From Nitrosomonas sp. (GTDB lineage Bacteria > Pseudomonadota > Gammaproteobacteria > Burkholderiales > Nitrosomonadaceae), in NCBI RefSeq assembly GCF_020852615.1, contig NZ_JADZAJ010000025.1:1-64000 (forward strand): a stretch of 64,000 nucleotides of DNA. The letters are read 5' to 3'. The notes beneath the pieces are model-generated. The model saw only the letters and a list, made by a program, of their open reading frames with translations, was not told the DNA's origin and searched no databases. Of the stretch, positions 9,590 through 19,880 are shown one piece after another; within the stretch, counting starts at the first letter, position 1; each line of letters starts with the position of its first letter. Both the position numbers and the translations under genes were made by a program.

Positions 9590-9898
9590 ACTGATATCCC
9601 CTGCTTTACGTCAATCAATCTTCATCTCCCTTTTATTCACACCCGTCATATCTGCTGATATCTGGAAACCTGTTCTTTATTCCAGGCCCGACCCGGCAAT
9701 CAGCTTGTTTACGCGCCTCATTGTACCTCAAGGGAAGAAGATTCCAGTGATATGCCAGGGGGAACTCGCATGAAATTATGCATACCGGTACTTGATATCA
9801 GGAAATATGTCACCATATAGCCGCTTGGCTTGAACGATTGCTTTCTATGGCTCTCAAAGCACAACAGGTGTACTCATAAAACTTGAAGGACGAGAACA
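9590..9898. other. 309-base intergenic region between the rubredoxin reductase gene and htpX
   Basis: This divergent upstream region holds the sigma-32 type promoter of htpX (9791-9818, listed separately) and presumably the promoter of the leftward reductase gene. I see no open frame with family resemblance and no strong hairpin. The htpX ribosome site is GAAGGAC, about 8 bases before its ATG. Confidence 0.6.
9791..9818 (+). promoter_or_regulatory. Sigma-32 (heat-shock) type promoter of htpX
   Basis: The -35 element CTTGAT (9791-9796) and the -10 element CACCATAT (9811-9818) are separated by 14 bases. This is one mismatch from the -35 consensus CTTGAA and one from the -10 consensus CCCCATNT. 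It lies about 80 bases upstream of htpX, a known heat-shock/envelope-stress gene in E. coli. The call rests on sequence match and gene identity. Confidence 0.72.
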
Positions 9899-10777
9899 AT
9901 GAAACGAATTTTTCTTTTTATCGTAACAAACCTGGCCATATTGCTGATGCTGAACATCACTTTGCGCTTGCTTGGTGTGGATCGCATACTGGATGCCGAA
10001 GGCGGTGGACTGAATTTCAATGCACTGCTTGTTTTTTCCACCGTACTGGGGTTTGGTGGCTCACTCATTTCGCTGGCCATGTCCAAATGGAGTGCAAAAC
10101 ACATGACTGGCGCTGTGGTTATTGATGTTCCATCCAATTCAACCGAAGGCTGGCTGGTGGAAACCGTACGGCGGCAGGCAAAAAAAGCGGGGGTTGGTAT
10201 GCCTGAAGTTGCTATCTATGATTCGCCCGATATCAACGCATTTGCCACCGGAATGAGTAGGGACAATGCGCTGGTAGCTGTCAGTACAGGACTTCTGCAG
10301 AAAATGAACCGGGACGAAGCTGAAGCTGTGCTGGCACATGAAATCAGCCATGTCGCCAACGGGGATATGGTAACGCTGGCATTGATTCAGGGTGTTGTGA
10401 ACACCTTCGTGATTTTTCTCTCCCGCGTGATCGGGTATATCGTTGACCGTGCAGTTCTCAAATCAGAAGAAGAACATGGACCTGCCTATTTCATTACCAG
10501 TCTGATTGCTCAAATGGTACTGGGTATCTTTGCCACGATTATCGTCATGTGGTTCAGTCGTCAGCGGGAATTTCGTGCGGATGCTGGCAGTGCACAGATT
10601 TCGGGAAGAGACAAGATGATTGCTGCGCTGCGGCGATTACAGCAGGAATATGAGCCTTCCCACCTGCCGGACAAGATAGCGGCTTTTGGAATCTCCGGAC
10701 AGAAAAGCCAGATTGGCCGCCTGTTCATGTCACACCCGCCTTTGGAAGAGCGCATCCAGGCATTACAATCTGTCTGA
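9899..10777 (+). CDS. htpX: Membrane protease HtpX
   Basis: HtpX is an inner-membrane zinc metalloprotease that removes damaged membrane proteins. The 292-residue protein has two N-terminal membrane segments (about 4-24 and 41-60) and two more (about 160-182 and 198-219). The zinc motif HEISH is at residues 147-151, and the third ligand Glu224 is in QREFRADA. Length and topology match the family. It is transcribed alone, behind a sigma-32 type promoter, and is convergent with mlaA. Confidence 0.97.
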   Translation: MKRIFLFIVTNLAILLMLNITLRLLGVDRILDAEGGGLNFNALLVFSTVLGFGGSLISLAMSKWSAKHMTGAVVIDVPSNSTEGWLVETVRRQAKKAGVGMPEVAIYDSPDINAFATGMSRDNALVAVSTGLLQKMNRDEAEAVLAHEISHVANGDMVTLALIQGVVNTFVIFLSRVIGYIVDRAVLKSEEEHGPAYFITSLIAQMVLGIFATIIVMWFSRQREFRADAGSAQISGRDKMIAALRRLQQEYEPSHLPDKIAAFGISGQKSQIGRLFMSHPPLEERIQALQSV

Positions 10778-10786
10778 TAAAACAAA

Positions 10787-10819
10787 ACCGGAGCTGGCAA
10801 TTTTCATACCAGCTCCGGT
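10787..10819 (-). terminator. Rho-independent terminator of mlaA
   Basis: An 11-bp perfect stem (10787-10797 with 10809-10819, ACCGGAGCTGG) encloses an 11-base loop. Read leftward, the stem is followed by TTTGTTTT. It therefore best serves mlaA, which ends at 10853. The rightward side has a run of A, not T, so it is a poorer terminator for htpX. Confidence 0.8.
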
Positions 10820-10852
10820 AAAAATACAGCTTCCTGATCGAGTCAATCCGAA

Positions 10853-11635
10853 TCAATCGTCGATCATTATTTCATCTTCTTCAAAATTTACAGGTTCTTC
10901 CTCGGCAGGAGCCGATCCATCATCTTTTATGAGACTGTCCCGCCTTTGCAAATAGGCATCACGAACAAACTCATACTTATCCAGCGAGGCCTCTTCCAGC
11001 GTTTTATCCAAATGCAGCAGCTGTTCGCGTTTATCAATAAATTCTACTGTTGTAACCGGTAAACGTACGGTCAGCAAATCAAGATTCGTATAAATTGCAC
11101 GTGCAGGATGAATAAAGGTACTGTCTACTCCAATTCCTATCGCATCCCTTACCGAGCTTGGGCCCAGTAATGGCAATACGAGATAGGGGCCACTGCCAAC
11201 CCCGTAAAACCCCAATGTCTGGCCAAAATCCTCATTACGCTTACTGATATCGATATCACTCACCTGGCTGATGTTACTGGCCAGATCAATAACACCCAGC
11301 ATTCCAAAAGTTGTATTGATCAGGATACGTGTTGTACTCGCCATTGCATCCACAAACTTCAACTGCAACAGGGAATTGGCTGCAATAACAACATCGTCCA
11401 GATTGGAAAAGAAATTCCCGACAACCATTCTGACCGGAGGAGGGATAAACCTCTGATATCCCCTGGCAACAGGCTCTACCACAACCTCATCGAGCTTTTC
11501 ATTAAATGAGAATACCACCCGATTCATGGATTCCAGAGGGTCACGCCGATTATCTACCGTAGCACACGCTGATAACACGCCACTCAAGAACAGCAGCATC
11601 AAAAATTTTTGAAAACGAAGAAAATCAGTAAACAT
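10853..11635 (-). CDS. mlaA: Outer-membrane lipid asymmetry lipoprotein MlaA (VacJ)
   Basis: MlaA is the outer-membrane lipoprotein of the Mla system, which removes phospholipids from the outer leaflet. The ATG at 11635 gives a 260-residue protein with a lipoprotein signal: a hydrophobic stretch then LSAC-A. The region open further upstream is rejected because it would bury this signal. Family motifs are DPLESMNR, FFSNLDDV and GVGSGPYLVLPLLGPSS. The tail is very acidic (EEEPVNFEEDE) and looks disordered. The other mla genes are not in the window. It lies 148 bases after hemL on the same strand and has its own terminator. Confidence 0.95.
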   Translation of the reverse strand: MFTDFLRFQKFLMLLFLSGVLSACATVDNRRDPLESMNRVVFSFNEKLDEVVVEPVARGYQRFIPPPVRMVVGNFFSNLDDVVIAANSLLQLKFVDAMASTTRILINTTFGMLGVIDLASNISQVSDIDISKRNEDFGQTLGFYGVGSGPYLVLPLLGPSSVRDAIGIGVDSTFIHPARAIYTNLDLLTVRLPVTTVEFIDKREQLLHLDKTLEEASLDKYEFVRDAYLQRRDSLIKDDGSAPAEEEPVNFEEDEIMIDD

Positions 11636-11783
11636 AATCTGTTGTTTATTTTTTATATACAAGTATTGAGTCGAGCATATTGCCACAGCTGAAAAAATCA
11701 GGATAAACCGGCCGGCAAACTGTAAACGGCAATCAACCATGCCGATTAAATCCTTTGTTTATTTTCAGTACGGCAGCTCCCGC

Positions 11784-13073
11784 TTATTTATATACCCCCT
11801 GACTGAATACGCGATCAGCTGCAGCCAATGTTTTATCGATCTCCATATCGCCATGAGCAGCAGAAACAAAGCCGGCTTCAAAAGCTGAAGGTGCAAAATA
11901 CACACCTTCTTTCAGCATGGCATGAAAAAAACGATTGAACGCTTCACGATCACTTTCCATCACCTCAGAAAAACTTTCTGGTGGAGATTTCCTGAAATAT
12001 AAACCAAACATTCCGCCAACCGCTTCTGTACTGAACACCACGCCGTGTTTTACAGCGACAGTTGTCAAACCTTCTGTCAGTTTACGGGTCATGGCCGATA
12101 ACTTATCAAAGAAACCCGGTATCTGTATCTGGCGCAATGTTTCCAGCCCCGCAGCAACGGCAACCGGATTACCGGAAAGCGTACCCGCCTGATATACCGG
12201 TCCCAGCGGAGCAAGACACTCCATCACATCACGCCGACCGCCAAAAGCGGCCATAGGCAGGCCGCCACCAATCACCTTGCCCAGAATGGTCAAATCCGGT
12301 TTGATGCCATACAACCCCTGAGCACACGCCAGACCAACCCGGAAACCAGTCATCACCTCATCCAGAATCAGCAGGCTGCCATGTTTCGTACACAGTGCCC
12401 GCAGTGTTTCCAGAAAACGGGGAGTTGCCTTAACCAGATTCATATTACCCGCCACCGGTTCAACAATGACAGCAGCAATCTCGGCACCCAGCTCGCTGAA
12501 AATCCTTTCTGCCCCGGCCACATCGTTATAATCCAGTACAAGAGTATGGCTCGCTGTTTCAGCAGGAACACCTGCTGAACTGGGATGACCAAAGGTCAGT
12601 GCGCCGGAACCCGCCTTGACCAGCAGCGCATCATCATGACCGTGATAGCAGCCCTCAAACTTGATAATCCGGTTTCTGCCTGTATAGCCGCGAGCCAGCC
12701 GGATAGCACTCATACCGGCTTCAGTACCGGAACTCACCAACCGCACCATCTCCAGAGAAGGTAACAGGCGGCACAATAACTCGGCAATTTCCAGTTCTGC
12801 AGCTGTTGGTGCACCAAAGGAGGTGCCATGACTTGCCGCAATCTGCACAGCCCTGATGACATCAGGATGCGCATGCCCAAGAATGAGCGGCCCCCAGGAA
12901 CCGACATAATCAATATAGGATTTTCCTTCCACATCCCAGAAACAGGCCCCCAATCCGCGCTGAAAAAAAACAGGGGTACCACCTACAGATTTAAAAGCCC
13001 GTACCGGGGAATTAACTCCTCCCGGAATATATTGCCTGGAACGTTCAAACAGTTGCTGATTGGTAATTGTCAT
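11784..13073 (-). CDS. hemL: Glutamate-1-semialdehyde 2,1-aminomutase
   Basis: HemL converts glutamate-1-semialdehyde to 5-aminolevulinate, the first dedicated tetrapyrrole precursor; the haem demand of an ammonia oxidiser is high. The 429-residue protein carries the PLP-binding lysine at residue 266 in [11 protein letters not shown]. The family's [18 protein letters not shown] and LDEVMTGFR motifs are present. It lies 32 bases after thiE on the same strand, so thiD-thiE-hemL is a likely transcript. Confidence 0.97.
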   Translation of the reverse strand: MTITNQQLFERSRQYIPGGVNSPVRAFKSVGGTPVFFQRGLGACFWDVEGKSYIDYVGSWGPLILGHAHPDVIRAVQIAASHGTSFGAPTAAELEIAELLCRLLPSLEMVRLVSSGTEAGMSAIRLARGYTGRNRIIKFEGCYHGHDDALLVKAGSGALTFGHPSSAGVPAETASHTLVLDYNDVAGAERIFSELGAEIAAVIVEPVAGNMNLVKATPRFLETLRALCTKHGSLLILDEVMTGFRVGLACAQGLYGIKPDLTILGKVIGGGLPMAAFGGRRDVMECLAPLGPVYQAGTLSGNPVAVAAGLETLRQIQIPGFFDKLSAMTRKLTEGLTTVAVKHGVVFSTEAVGGMFGLYFRKSPPESFSEVMESDREAFNRFFHAMLKEGVYFAPSAFEAGFVSAAHGDMEIDKTLAAADRVFSQGVYK

Positions 13074-13105
13074 TGAAATCGTTTAAAAATTATTGAAATT
13101 GATAA

Positions 13106-13729
13106 TTAGCTGAACCATTCTGAGAAACTTCGAACAGCCGACTGTATATCCCGGGCACCAAATAAAGCCTGGCTGACCGCTACAGCATCACATCCACAGG
13201 CAATCAATGTTCCGGCATTGTCCGGACTGATACCCCCAATGGCCACGATGGAAATATTCAGTTCTTTCCTCGCATCAGCCAGCAGGTCAACTGAAGCCCG
13301 AGCTGTATCCGCCTTGGTTACAGTCGGGTAGAACGCACCAAAAGCAACATAATCCGCTCCCGCACTTTCAGCTTCCACCGCACGATTCAGCTGATTGTAA
13401 CAGGAGACACCAATCACTTTATCCCGGCCAAAATGGTGCCTGGCTACCGACAGCGGAACATCATCTCCGCCTATATGCAGACCCTCAGCATCAATCTCCA
13501 TGGCCAGATCCAGGTGATCATTGATTACCAGGGGAACCTGAAATTGTCTGCAAAGCTGATGGATTCTGACAGCCTGCGTAAATCGCAGCCAGCTGTCAGC
13601 CTTTTTATTCCGATACTGAATCCAGTTCACACCGCCAGATAACACTTGCCGGACTGCATCACACAGCTTTTCGGTATCCGCCACATCGGGCGTAACTGCA
13701 TAAACACCGCTTACTCTGCACTGGCGCAT
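13106..13729 (-). CDS. thiE: Thiamine-phosphate synthase
   Basis: ThiE joins HMP-pyrophosphate and thiazole phosphate to give thiamine monophosphate. The ATG at 13729 gives a 207-residue TIM-barrel protein that begins [15 protein letters not shown], the family's usual N-terminus. It starts 4 bases after the thiD stop. The frame is open further upstream but only within thiD. Visible motifs are [24 protein letters not shown] and a final AIGGISPDN. It works directly after ThiD in the pathway. Confidence 0.95.
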   Translation of the reverse strand: MRQCRVSGVYAVTPDVADTEKLCDAVRQVLSGGVNWIQYRNKKADSWLRFTQAVRIHQLCRQFQVPLVINDHLDLAMEIDAEGLHIGGDDVPLSVARHHFGRDKVIGVSCYNQLNRAVEAESAGADYVAFGAFYPTVTKADTARASVDLLADARKELNISIVAIGGISPDNAGTLIACGCDAVAVSQALFGARDIQSAVRSFSEWFS

Positions 13730-13733
13730 AAAA

Positions 13734-14576
13734 TCAATTTTCGGCGCTGCCTGTACCTTCTTTCGGGTTCTCAGTCTCCGCCCAGAAAAATCTATCCGGG
13801 ATATACTGCCCCATTCCCGGACGAAAACCGGCATTAAGTGTATTCCAGGTAAATTCCTGCGCCTCGTACACGCTGTCGGCAACCGACATGCCATGCGCGA
13901 GCGAAGCTGCTATTGCAGAGGACAAGGTACAACCCGAACCATGATATGAACCTGGCAGGCGCTGCCAGGAATCCGACCGAATAACACCGTTCACACCGTA
14001 AAGTACGTTAACTACCTCGGGTGTGTTTTCGTGGGCTCCTTTGATAAGCACGTAACTGCACCCCCATTCCAGCAACCGTTCTGCACTTTGTTTCAGATCC
14101 AGAATTTCAGGATCATCTTCATCATTAAGCGCGATACGCCTGGCTTCTATGCTGTTGGGAGTAATGATTGTCGCCTGAGGAAACAGCATTTCACGCATGG
14201 CAACAATAATTTCCTCATTGGCAAACGTATCACCCCGGCCGGAAGCCAGTACCGGATCCAGCACCAGCGGTATATCAGGATAATCTGATACGATTTCGGT
14301 AATGGCCGCGATAATTTCAACACTGCCCAACATGCCGATCTTGAATGCCTGTACCGGCATATCCTGCAGCACCGTGCGCGCCTGGTCGGTAACCCACTCG
14401 GCATCCATGACGAATATATCCTCAACACCGACAGTATCCTGTACCGTAACAGCAGTCAGTACAGTAAGCGGGTGGCAGCCCATCCCGGCAAGCGTCATAA
14501 TATCCGCCTGGATACCAGCCCCCCCACTTGGATCACTGCCTGCAAAGGATAATACAATTGATGGTGGTAGAGACAT
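13734..14576 (-). CDS. thiD: Hydroxymethylpyrimidine/phosphomethylpyrimidine kinase
   Basis: ThiD phosphorylates HMP twice to HMP-pyrophosphate for thiamine synthesis. The 280-residue ribokinase-fold protein begins with [17 protein letters not shown] and has the C-terminal [17 protein letters not shown] motif with the catalytic Asp region of this family. It is the first gene of thiD-thiE-hemL and is divergent from the rubredoxin gene, only 52 bases away. No TPP riboswitch fits in this gap. Confidence 0.95.
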   Translation of the reverse strand: MSLPPSIVLSFAGSDPSGGAGIQADIMTLAGMGCHPLTVLTAVTVQDTVGVEDIFVMDAEWVTDQARTVLQDMPVQAFKIGMLGSVEIIAAITEIVSDYPDIPLVLDPVLASGRGDTFANEEIIVAMREMLFPQATIITPNSIEARRIALNDEDDPEILDLKQSAERLLEWGCSYVLIKGAHENTPEVVNVLYGVNGVIRSDSWQRLPGSYHGSGCTLSSAIAASLAHGMSVADSVYEAQEFTWNTLNAGFRPGMGQYIPDRFFWAETENPKEGTGSAEN

Positions 14577-14628
14577 ACACTAATACCGTAAAATGCTATT
14601 TTAACTTAAGCAAACTCACTTATCTATT

Positions 14629-14817
14629 ATGACTACTGAGGACAACCAGGTTTACAACCGCTATATGTGCATGATTTGCGGCTTTATCTACGACGAGGCT
14701 GAAGGATGGCCACAGGACGGCATTCCAGCCGGGACCCGCTGGGAAGATGTCCCCATGAACTGGACCTGCCCGGAATGTGGCGCACGGAAAGAAGATTTTG
14801 AAATGGTCAAAGTGTAA
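14629..14817 (+). CDS. Rubredoxin
   Basis: This is a 62-residue one-iron electron carrier. The four iron ligands Cys14, Cys17, Cys47 and Cys50 form two C-x2-C pairs (MCMICG and TCPECG), with the usual aromatic core. Its stop codon is directly followed by the gloA start codon, so translation is probably coupled. Its likely reductase is the FAD protein at 8435-9589. The electron acceptor is not evident from the window. Confidence 0.96.
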   Translation: MTTEDNQVYNRYMCMICGFIYDEAEGWPQDGIPAGTRWEDVPMNWTCPECGARKEDFEMVKV

Positions 14818-15207
14818 ATGCGCATTCTTCATACCATGTTGCGGGTAGGCAACCTGGAACGTTCGGTACGGTTCTATACAAATGTTCTGGGAATGCAGGT
14901 TTTGCGCCGCAAGGATTACCCTGAAGGAAAATTCACACTGGCTTTTGTCGGCTACCAGAGTGAAACAGAAAGTACGGTACTGGAGTTAACACATAACTGG
15001 GAAACGGATCATTACGATCTGGGGACCGGGTTTGGGCACATTGCAATCGAAGTGGAAAATGCCTATGAGGCTTGTGAAAAAACCCGAAATCTTGGTGGCC
15101 GTGTTACACGTGAAGCTGGCCCGATGAAACATGGAACTACCGTTATTGCCTTTATTGAAGATCCGGATGGCTACAAAATAGAGTTTATCCAGAGAAAAAC
15201 AGCGTAA
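14818..15207 (+). CDS. gloA: Lactoylglutathione lyase (glyoxalase I)
   Basis: GloA isomerises the glutathione hemithioacetal of methylglyoxal to lactoylglutathione. The 129-residue protein has the four metal ligands His5, Glu56, His74 and Glu122 at the same positions as E. coli glyoxalase I, a nickel-type enzyme. It abuts the rubredoxin gene with no spacer; the stop TAA and start ATG are contiguous. It is followed by erpA after 88 bases. Confidence 0.96.
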   Translation: MRILHTMLRVGNLERSVRFYTNVLGMQVLRRKDYPEGKFTLAFVGYQSETESTVLELTHNWETDHYDLGTGFGHIAIEVENAYEACEKTRNLGGRVTREAGPMKHGTTVIAFIEDPDGYKIEFIQRKTA

Positions 15208-15295
15208 CGCTTATATCACCTGAATATTCTCCGGCTGCAGCAAGGCTGGCTGTCCGCCTTATCGGAATAACCCATTACACAGGTAAACAAGCAAA

Positions 15296-15661
15296 ATGAG
15301 TACAACACTTCACGAAGAAACAATGACAGATCACCCCCCGTTAAACTTTACTGACAGCGCCGCCAGAAAAGTAAAAGAGCTGATCGTGGAAGAGGATAAC
15401 CAGGCGCTTAAACTGAGGGTTTTTGTCAGCGGCGGCGGCTGCTCCGGATTTCAGTACGGGTTTACCTTTGATGAGACTATCAATGAAGATGATCTTGTGA
15501 TGGAAAAACAGGGGGTGAAACTACTGGTTGACTCTATGAGTTTTCAGTATTTGCTGGGTGCAGAAATTGATTACCAGGAAAATGCCCAGGGTGCCCAGTT
15601 TGTCATTAAGAATCCATCAGCAGCCAGCACTTGCGGATGCGGATCTTCATTTTCTGTCTGA
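15296..15661 (+). CDS. erpA: Iron-sulfur cluster insertion protein ErpA
   Basis: ErpA is an A-type carrier that delivers Fe-S clusters to apoproteins, among them the IspG/IspH enzymes of the isoprenoid pathway. The 121-residue protein has the three conserved cysteines Cys49 (GGGCSGF), Cys113 and Cys115 (TCGCG). A second possible start is Met10 (15323); the first ATG gives a short polar extension. It is convergent with anmK, only 4 bases apart. Confidence 0.96.
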   Translation: MSTTLHEETMTDHPPLNFTDSAARKVKELIVEEDNQALKLRVFVSGGGCSGFQYGFTFDETINEDDLVMEKQGVKLLVDSMSFQYLLGAEIDYQENAQGAQFVIKNPSAASTCGCGSSFSV

Positions 15662-15665
15662 GAAT

Positions 15666-16757
15666 TCAGGCCGGGTAAATCGCCCCCAGCACCCGGCTGC
15701 CGGTTGCACCCGTTACGGCTGGAAGATTGCCGGGGGCACGTTCCACGGATTGCCGTGCCAGCCAGGCAAATGCACAAGCCTCCACCCAGTCAGCTTCAAT
15801 CCCCAGTTCATCAGTCCTGCTGATTTTTCGATCAGATAATACCCGCTGCAATCCGGCAACCAGCGCTCTGTTATGTGCTCCCCCCCCGCACAGATAAATT
15901 TCATAAGCATCGGAATAGTAAGCTCTCACAGCGTCAGCGATTGTTCGCACAGTCAACTGCAACAATGTAGATTGAACATCCTGCGCAATTTCATTACCTG
16001 ACAGACAGGATTGCAACCAGTTGAGATCAAACATCTCCCTACCGGTACTTTTTGGCGGTAACTGAGAAAAATAGGGAAAACTCAACAGTTCTTCCAGCAA
16101 AAGATCAATCCTCCTGCCTGAAGCCGCCCACTCTCCATTCCGGTCATAAGCCATGCCGGTATGCTTCAGACACCAGGCATCCATCAGCATATTCCCCGGC
16201 CCGCAGTCAAAACCGCTTACCCTGCCACTGACAGGCAGACTGGTAATATTAGCAATCCCACCGATATTAATAATCAGGCGGTGAATATCATGATGTGCAA
16301 ACATTTCATAATGAAATGCCGGAACCAGTGGTGCCCCCTGTCCTCCAGCAGCAATATCCCGGTTCCTGAAATCAGTCACAACCGTAATACCAGTCAATTC
16401 CGCCAGCAAAGCACCATTTACTAACTGGATGCTGTAGCCATTCCCGGGTTGCGGGCAATGCCGGACTGTCTGACCATGACAGCCGATTGCCACAATCTCC
16501 TGCGAAGTCATTCCGGATTGTCCCAACAGGCGACTCACTGCCTCCGAGTACAATTCAGACAGCTGGTTACTTAACGTGGCCGAACGGTGAAGCTCATTCT
16601 CACCACTCTGATTCAGGCCGAGCAGCGCCAGCCGGAAAGGCTGGGTATAGGGGATAAAGCAGGTGCGCAGCAGTACGAATGAAGATCCGGAAAAACTTAC
16701 CAGTACTGCATCGACACCATCCAGACTCGTGCCTGACATAATGCCGATGTAGTACAT
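15666..16757 (-). CDS. anmK: Anhydro-N-acetylmuramic acid kinase
   Basis: AnmK phosphorylates and opens 1,6-anhydroMurNAc released during peptidoglycan turnover, so that it re-enters metabolism. The 363-residue protein starts YYIGIMSGTSLDGVDAVLV, the family's phosphate-binding motif, and has GCHGQTVRH and CGGGAHN. It is 31 bases after the M23 endopeptidase gene on the same strand. The pairing makes sense: one product cuts murein and the other recycles fragments. Confidence 0.96.
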   Translation of the reverse strand: MYYIGIMSGTSLDGVDAVLVSFSGSSFVLLRTCFIPYTQPFRLALLGLNQSGENELHRSATLSNQLSELYSEAVSRLLGQSGMTSQEIVAIGCHGQTVRHCPQPGNGYSIQLVNGALLAELTGITVVTDFRNRDIAAGGQGAPLVPAFHYEMFAHHDIHRLIINIGGIANITSLPVSGRVSGFDCGPGNMLMDAWCLKHTGMAYDRNGEWAASGRRIDLLLEELLSFPYFSQLPPKSTGREMFDLNWLQSCLSGNEIAQDVQSTLLQLTVRTIADAVRAYYSDAYEIYLCGGGAHNRALVAGLQRVLSDRKISRTDELGIEADWVEACAFAWLARQSVERAPGNLPAVTGATGSRVLGAIYPA

Positions 16758-16788
16758 CTTTCCAGTTACGTATACAGATTGACGTTAA

Positions 16789-18120
16789 TCAGTTAAGAGA
16801 AGCATAGCTGGCGTTACGCAACAAATCGAGCCGGGAAAGTAATTCCTTACTTTCCTTACGAAAAGCCGTGTAGTGTTTTTTACTGATAGGTTGTGCTGCC
16901 GGCATAACAATTCGGGCAGGATCACGCTGTACGCCATTCACCCGTAATTCATAGTGGAGATGCGGACCGGTCGCCATTCCGGTTGATCCAACAAAACCGA
17001 TAATATCCCCCTGTTTGATCTGCTTTCCTTTTTGCAGTCTTCTGTCAAAACCGGATAAATGACCATACGCCGAGCTGTACTGTGCATTATGTTTAAGTAC
17101 AACCAGATTTCCATAGCCACTCTGCCAGCCTTTATACTCAACTGTACCATCCGCTGTAGCCATCACCGGAACACCGGTTGGGGCGGCATAATCCACTCCT
17201 CTGTGGGCACGCCATTTTTTTAGTATAGGGTGGAAACGTCCACTGGAAAAACCGGAACTGATTCGGGAAAATTTGAGAGGCGCCATCAGAAAAGGCTTGC
17301 GCAAACTTTCCCCCTCCGGCGTGTAATATTCGCCCTTTTCACCTGGCACCTGAAAATAAACAGCTTTTCGGGATTTACCTTTATTGAAAAACTCTACTGC
17401 AAGTATCCGTCCAGCCTGAATCCTTCCACTTTCATCGCGGGAGGATTCATAAATAACCGTAAAATGATCCCCTTTCTGAATATCCCGATGAAAATCAATA
17501 CTGCTGGAAAAAATATCAATCATCTGGGTAGCAATTGTGCTTGGCATTTCCGCCTTATCAACCGCCGCAAACAGTGAAGTGCTGATTACTCCCAAGCCGA
17601 CCTGGACACGAGTATTACTTTTTCCGGATTGCTCACTCAGCTCAAACTCACCATTAACTTTCTCAGCCTGGAATTGTTCGCCATTCCCGTAAAAATAGCG
17701 TAGCGCCATCAGTTTCCCGTCAGAGCGAACCTCAGCATGAATGATTTCACCCGGTTTAAGATGATCTATTGCCACATTGCCACGTGTTGCATCTAAAAAA
17801 CTGTTTTTATCCCCCTGGCTGATTTCAAGGCGAGTAAGAATTGCAGCAATCGTATCCCCTCGGCGAATACCTTCCTGCCGCCAGAAAGTCATATCGGGAT
17901 CAGATGTGGCAAATTTTTCCGGAAGATGTAAAGAACGAATGACCTTTTTACCGGATACTTCATGCGGGAGTGAATCAGGAACAATCCCAAAGGCGGTAAC
18001 CATTCCGAATAACGGCAAACTGGACAGAATCGTTATCCAGCGTACTTTCTTTTGTGCGAAAACAGCAAGTTTTTGCGCTAGAATGCTGCTCTTTCTGCGA
18101 GATGACTGGTGGTAAATCAA
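16789..18120 (-). CDS. M23 family murein endopeptidase (MepM-like)
   Basis: This is a membrane-anchored peptidoglycan endopeptidase of 443 residues. It has a cytoplasmic basic N-terminus, one membrane segment (about 32-48), an OapA/LysM-like part containing RRGDTIAAILTRL, a linking Csd3-like domain, and a C-terminal LytM domain. The zinc motifs HRGVDYA and HLHYELR are complete, so it should be active. The order tyrS, M23 peptidase, anmK, erpA is familiar from betaproteobacteria. It is divergent from tyrS, with 85 bases between them. Confidence 0.94.
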   Translation of the reverse strand: MIYHQSSRRKSSILAQKLAVFAQKKVRWITILSSLPLFGMVTAFGIVPDSLPHEVSGKKVIRSLHLPEKFATSDPDMTFWRQEGIRRGDTIAAILTRLEISQGDKNSFLDATRGNVAIDHLKPGEIIHAEVRSDGKLMALRYFYGNGEQFQAEKVNGEFELSEQSGKSNTRVQVGLGVISTSLFAAVDKAEMPSTIATQMIDIFSSSIDFHRDIQKGDHFTVIYESSRDESGRIQAGRILAVEFFNKGKSRKAVYFQVPGEKGEYYTPEGESLRKPFLMAPLKFSRISSGFSSGRFHPILKKWRAHRGVDYAAPTGVPVMATADGTVEYKGWQSGYGNLVVLKHNAQYSSAYGHLSGFDRRLQKGKQIKQGDIIGFVGSTGMATGPHLHYELRVNGVQRDPARIVMPAAQPISKKHYTAFRKESKELLSRLDLLRNASYASLN

Positions 18121-18205
18121 ATGCCATCACTCCTTTCGTCTGTTGGGAACTTTTTAAGTCTAACATGGAAATGCATAAATATGATGACGACTGATTTTTT
18201 GCTGA

Positions 18206-19432
18206 GTGGCCGTGCCTGAATCAATTTCTCAACAGTTACAGATAATCAGACGTGGCTGTCAGGAGCTGCTGATTGAGGAAGAGCTCGTACAGAAGCTTAA
18301 TAAAGGCACCCCTCTCAGAATAAAAACAGGTTTTGATCCAACCGCTCCGGATCTTCATTTGGGGCATACTGTCCTGCTGAATAAACTGCGCCAGCTTCAG
18401 GAACTCGGCCACCATGTTCTGTTTCTGATTGGCGATTTCACCGGGATGATTGGTGACCCTACCGGAAAAAGTACCACTCGCCCGCCACTGACACATGAAC
18501 AGATAGCAAAAAATGCGGAAACCTATGCGTCTCAGGTGTTTAAAATACTCAAACCTGAACAGACTGAAGTGGTTTTCAATTCATCCTGGATGGGGAAATT
18601 CGGTGCTGATGACCTGATCAGGCTGGCTTCCACTTATACCGTCGCACGTATGCTGGAACGGGATGATTTCAGTAAACGCTACCATGATAACCGGCCCATT
18701 GCCATTCACGAGTTTCTTTACCCGCTTGTTCAGGGTTACGATTCAGTCGCATTGAAGGCAGATCTCGAACTGGGTGGTACTGACCAGAAATTCAACTTAC
18801 TGGTTGGGCGCGAATTACAGAAACACCACGGCCAATCACCACAGTGCATACTTACCATGCCTCTTCTGGAAGGGCTCGACGGCGTCCAGAAAATGTCCAA
18901 ATCACTCAATAACTATATTGGTATCAACGAACCGCCTGCCGAAATCTTCGGCAAGCTGATGTCAATAAGCGATACGCTGATGTGGCGCTATATCGAACTG
19001 CTGTCGTTTGAATCAATTGAAACCATACGTCAGTGGAAAAATGATACAGAATCCGGTCGCAACCCGCGTGATATTAAAATACTGTTTGCTCGCGAAATTG
19101 TCGCGCGTTTTCACAGCCATGCTGAAGCCATTCAGGCTGCAGATAAATTTGAAGCACGCTTCAGTAAAGGCGCTGTTCCCGAAGATATCGAAGAAAAAAA
19201 ACTCTACATCCAGAGTACAGAATTGGCTGTCCCCCAACTGTTAAAGCTGGCCGGTCTGACTGCCAGTACCAGTGAAGCCCTGCGCATGATTGAACAAGGT
19301 AGCGTAAAACTGGATGGCGACAGAATAAGTGATAAAACCCAAACTATCCCGATCAATACCACTGTCATCGCTCAGGTGGGAAAAAGAAAGTTTGCAAAAA
19401 TTACTTTATTACCGGAACAAAGCAATTTGTAA
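18206..19432 (+). CDS. tyrS: Tyrosyl-tRNA synthetase
   Basis: TyrS charges tRNA-Tyr. The 408-residue protein is of the TyrRZ-like short class, with the HIGH-type motif in [12 protein letters not shown], the KMSKS motif in [13 protein letters not shown], and a C-terminal S4 RNA-binding domain (about 340-402). The start is GTG at 18206; a second GTG at 18212 would shorten it by two residues. No T-box or other leader element is seen. Confidence 0.96.
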   Translation: MAVPESISQQLQIIRRGCQELLIEEELVQKLNKGTPLRIKTGFDPTAPDLHLGHTVLLNKLRQLQELGHHVLFLIGDFTGMIGDPTGKSTTRPPLTHEQIAKNAETYASQVFKILKPEQTEVVFNSSWMGKFGADDLIRLASTYTVARMLERDDFSKRYHDNRPIAIHEFLYPLVQGYDSVALKADLELGGTDQKFNLLVGRELQKHHGQSPQCILTMPLLEGLDGVQKMSKSLNNYIGINEPPAEIFGKLMSISDTLMWRYIELLSFESIETIRQWKNDTESGRNPRDIKILFAREIVARFHSHAEAIQAADKFEARFSKGAVPEDIEEKKLYIQSTELAVPQLLKLAGLTASTSEALRMIEQGSVKLDGDRISDKTQTIPINTTVIAQVGKRKFAKITLLPEQSNL

Positions 19433-19880
19433 AAATCACCCCGAGACAAGATTGCCGTTACTGATACGGCTAGCGCTTCAATAAATTTTTCATACCGGTC
19501 AGGGTAAATGTCATCAGTACAGGTTCTTGCTGGCAGCGGTTCCTATTGGCAGCCACCCTGCTTACAGGTATTTTCAACAGAGTGGAGAAGTTGTTCCAGT
19601 TATCCCGTGTAATCCGGATTCTGCTGCATTACCGTGCACACGCACGGAAACCTGTCCTGCACGTTACATGCCATTGAGACGATTCGATCCGCCTGAAGAA
19701 GGGTGCATGATTTCCGCCTTATATCCGGGTCTCCACTTTATATCCGGTATATTCCTGCTGAAGTCTCCCCACACAATATAGCTGACAGCTCATACTATGC
19801 AGCAACTCCGAAAATCGCTGAGCCTGCCCCCAATGCAGCGTAAAATAATCCCGGAAAAAGCGGATAGCTGTCTCAACCGG
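19433..19880. other. 448-base region between tyrS and nrdR without a recognised gene
   Basis: tyrS (+) and nrdR (-) converge on this region. The longest frame inside it (TTG at 19527 to 19781, +) is Cys- and Pro-rich and resembles no family I know. On the minus strand I looked for a ribD remnant, the usual neighbour of nrdR, and found none. It could be an eroded gene, but I cannot support this. Confidence 0.5.

Noticed and set aside
14577..14628. TPP riboswitch before thiD
   Set aside because: The gap to the divergent rubredoxin gene is only 52 bases and lacks the conserved thi-box core.
19527..19781. 84-codon frame starting TTG in the gap after tyrS
   Set aside because: It has no ribosome site and no family resemblance; kept only as part of an unexplained gap.
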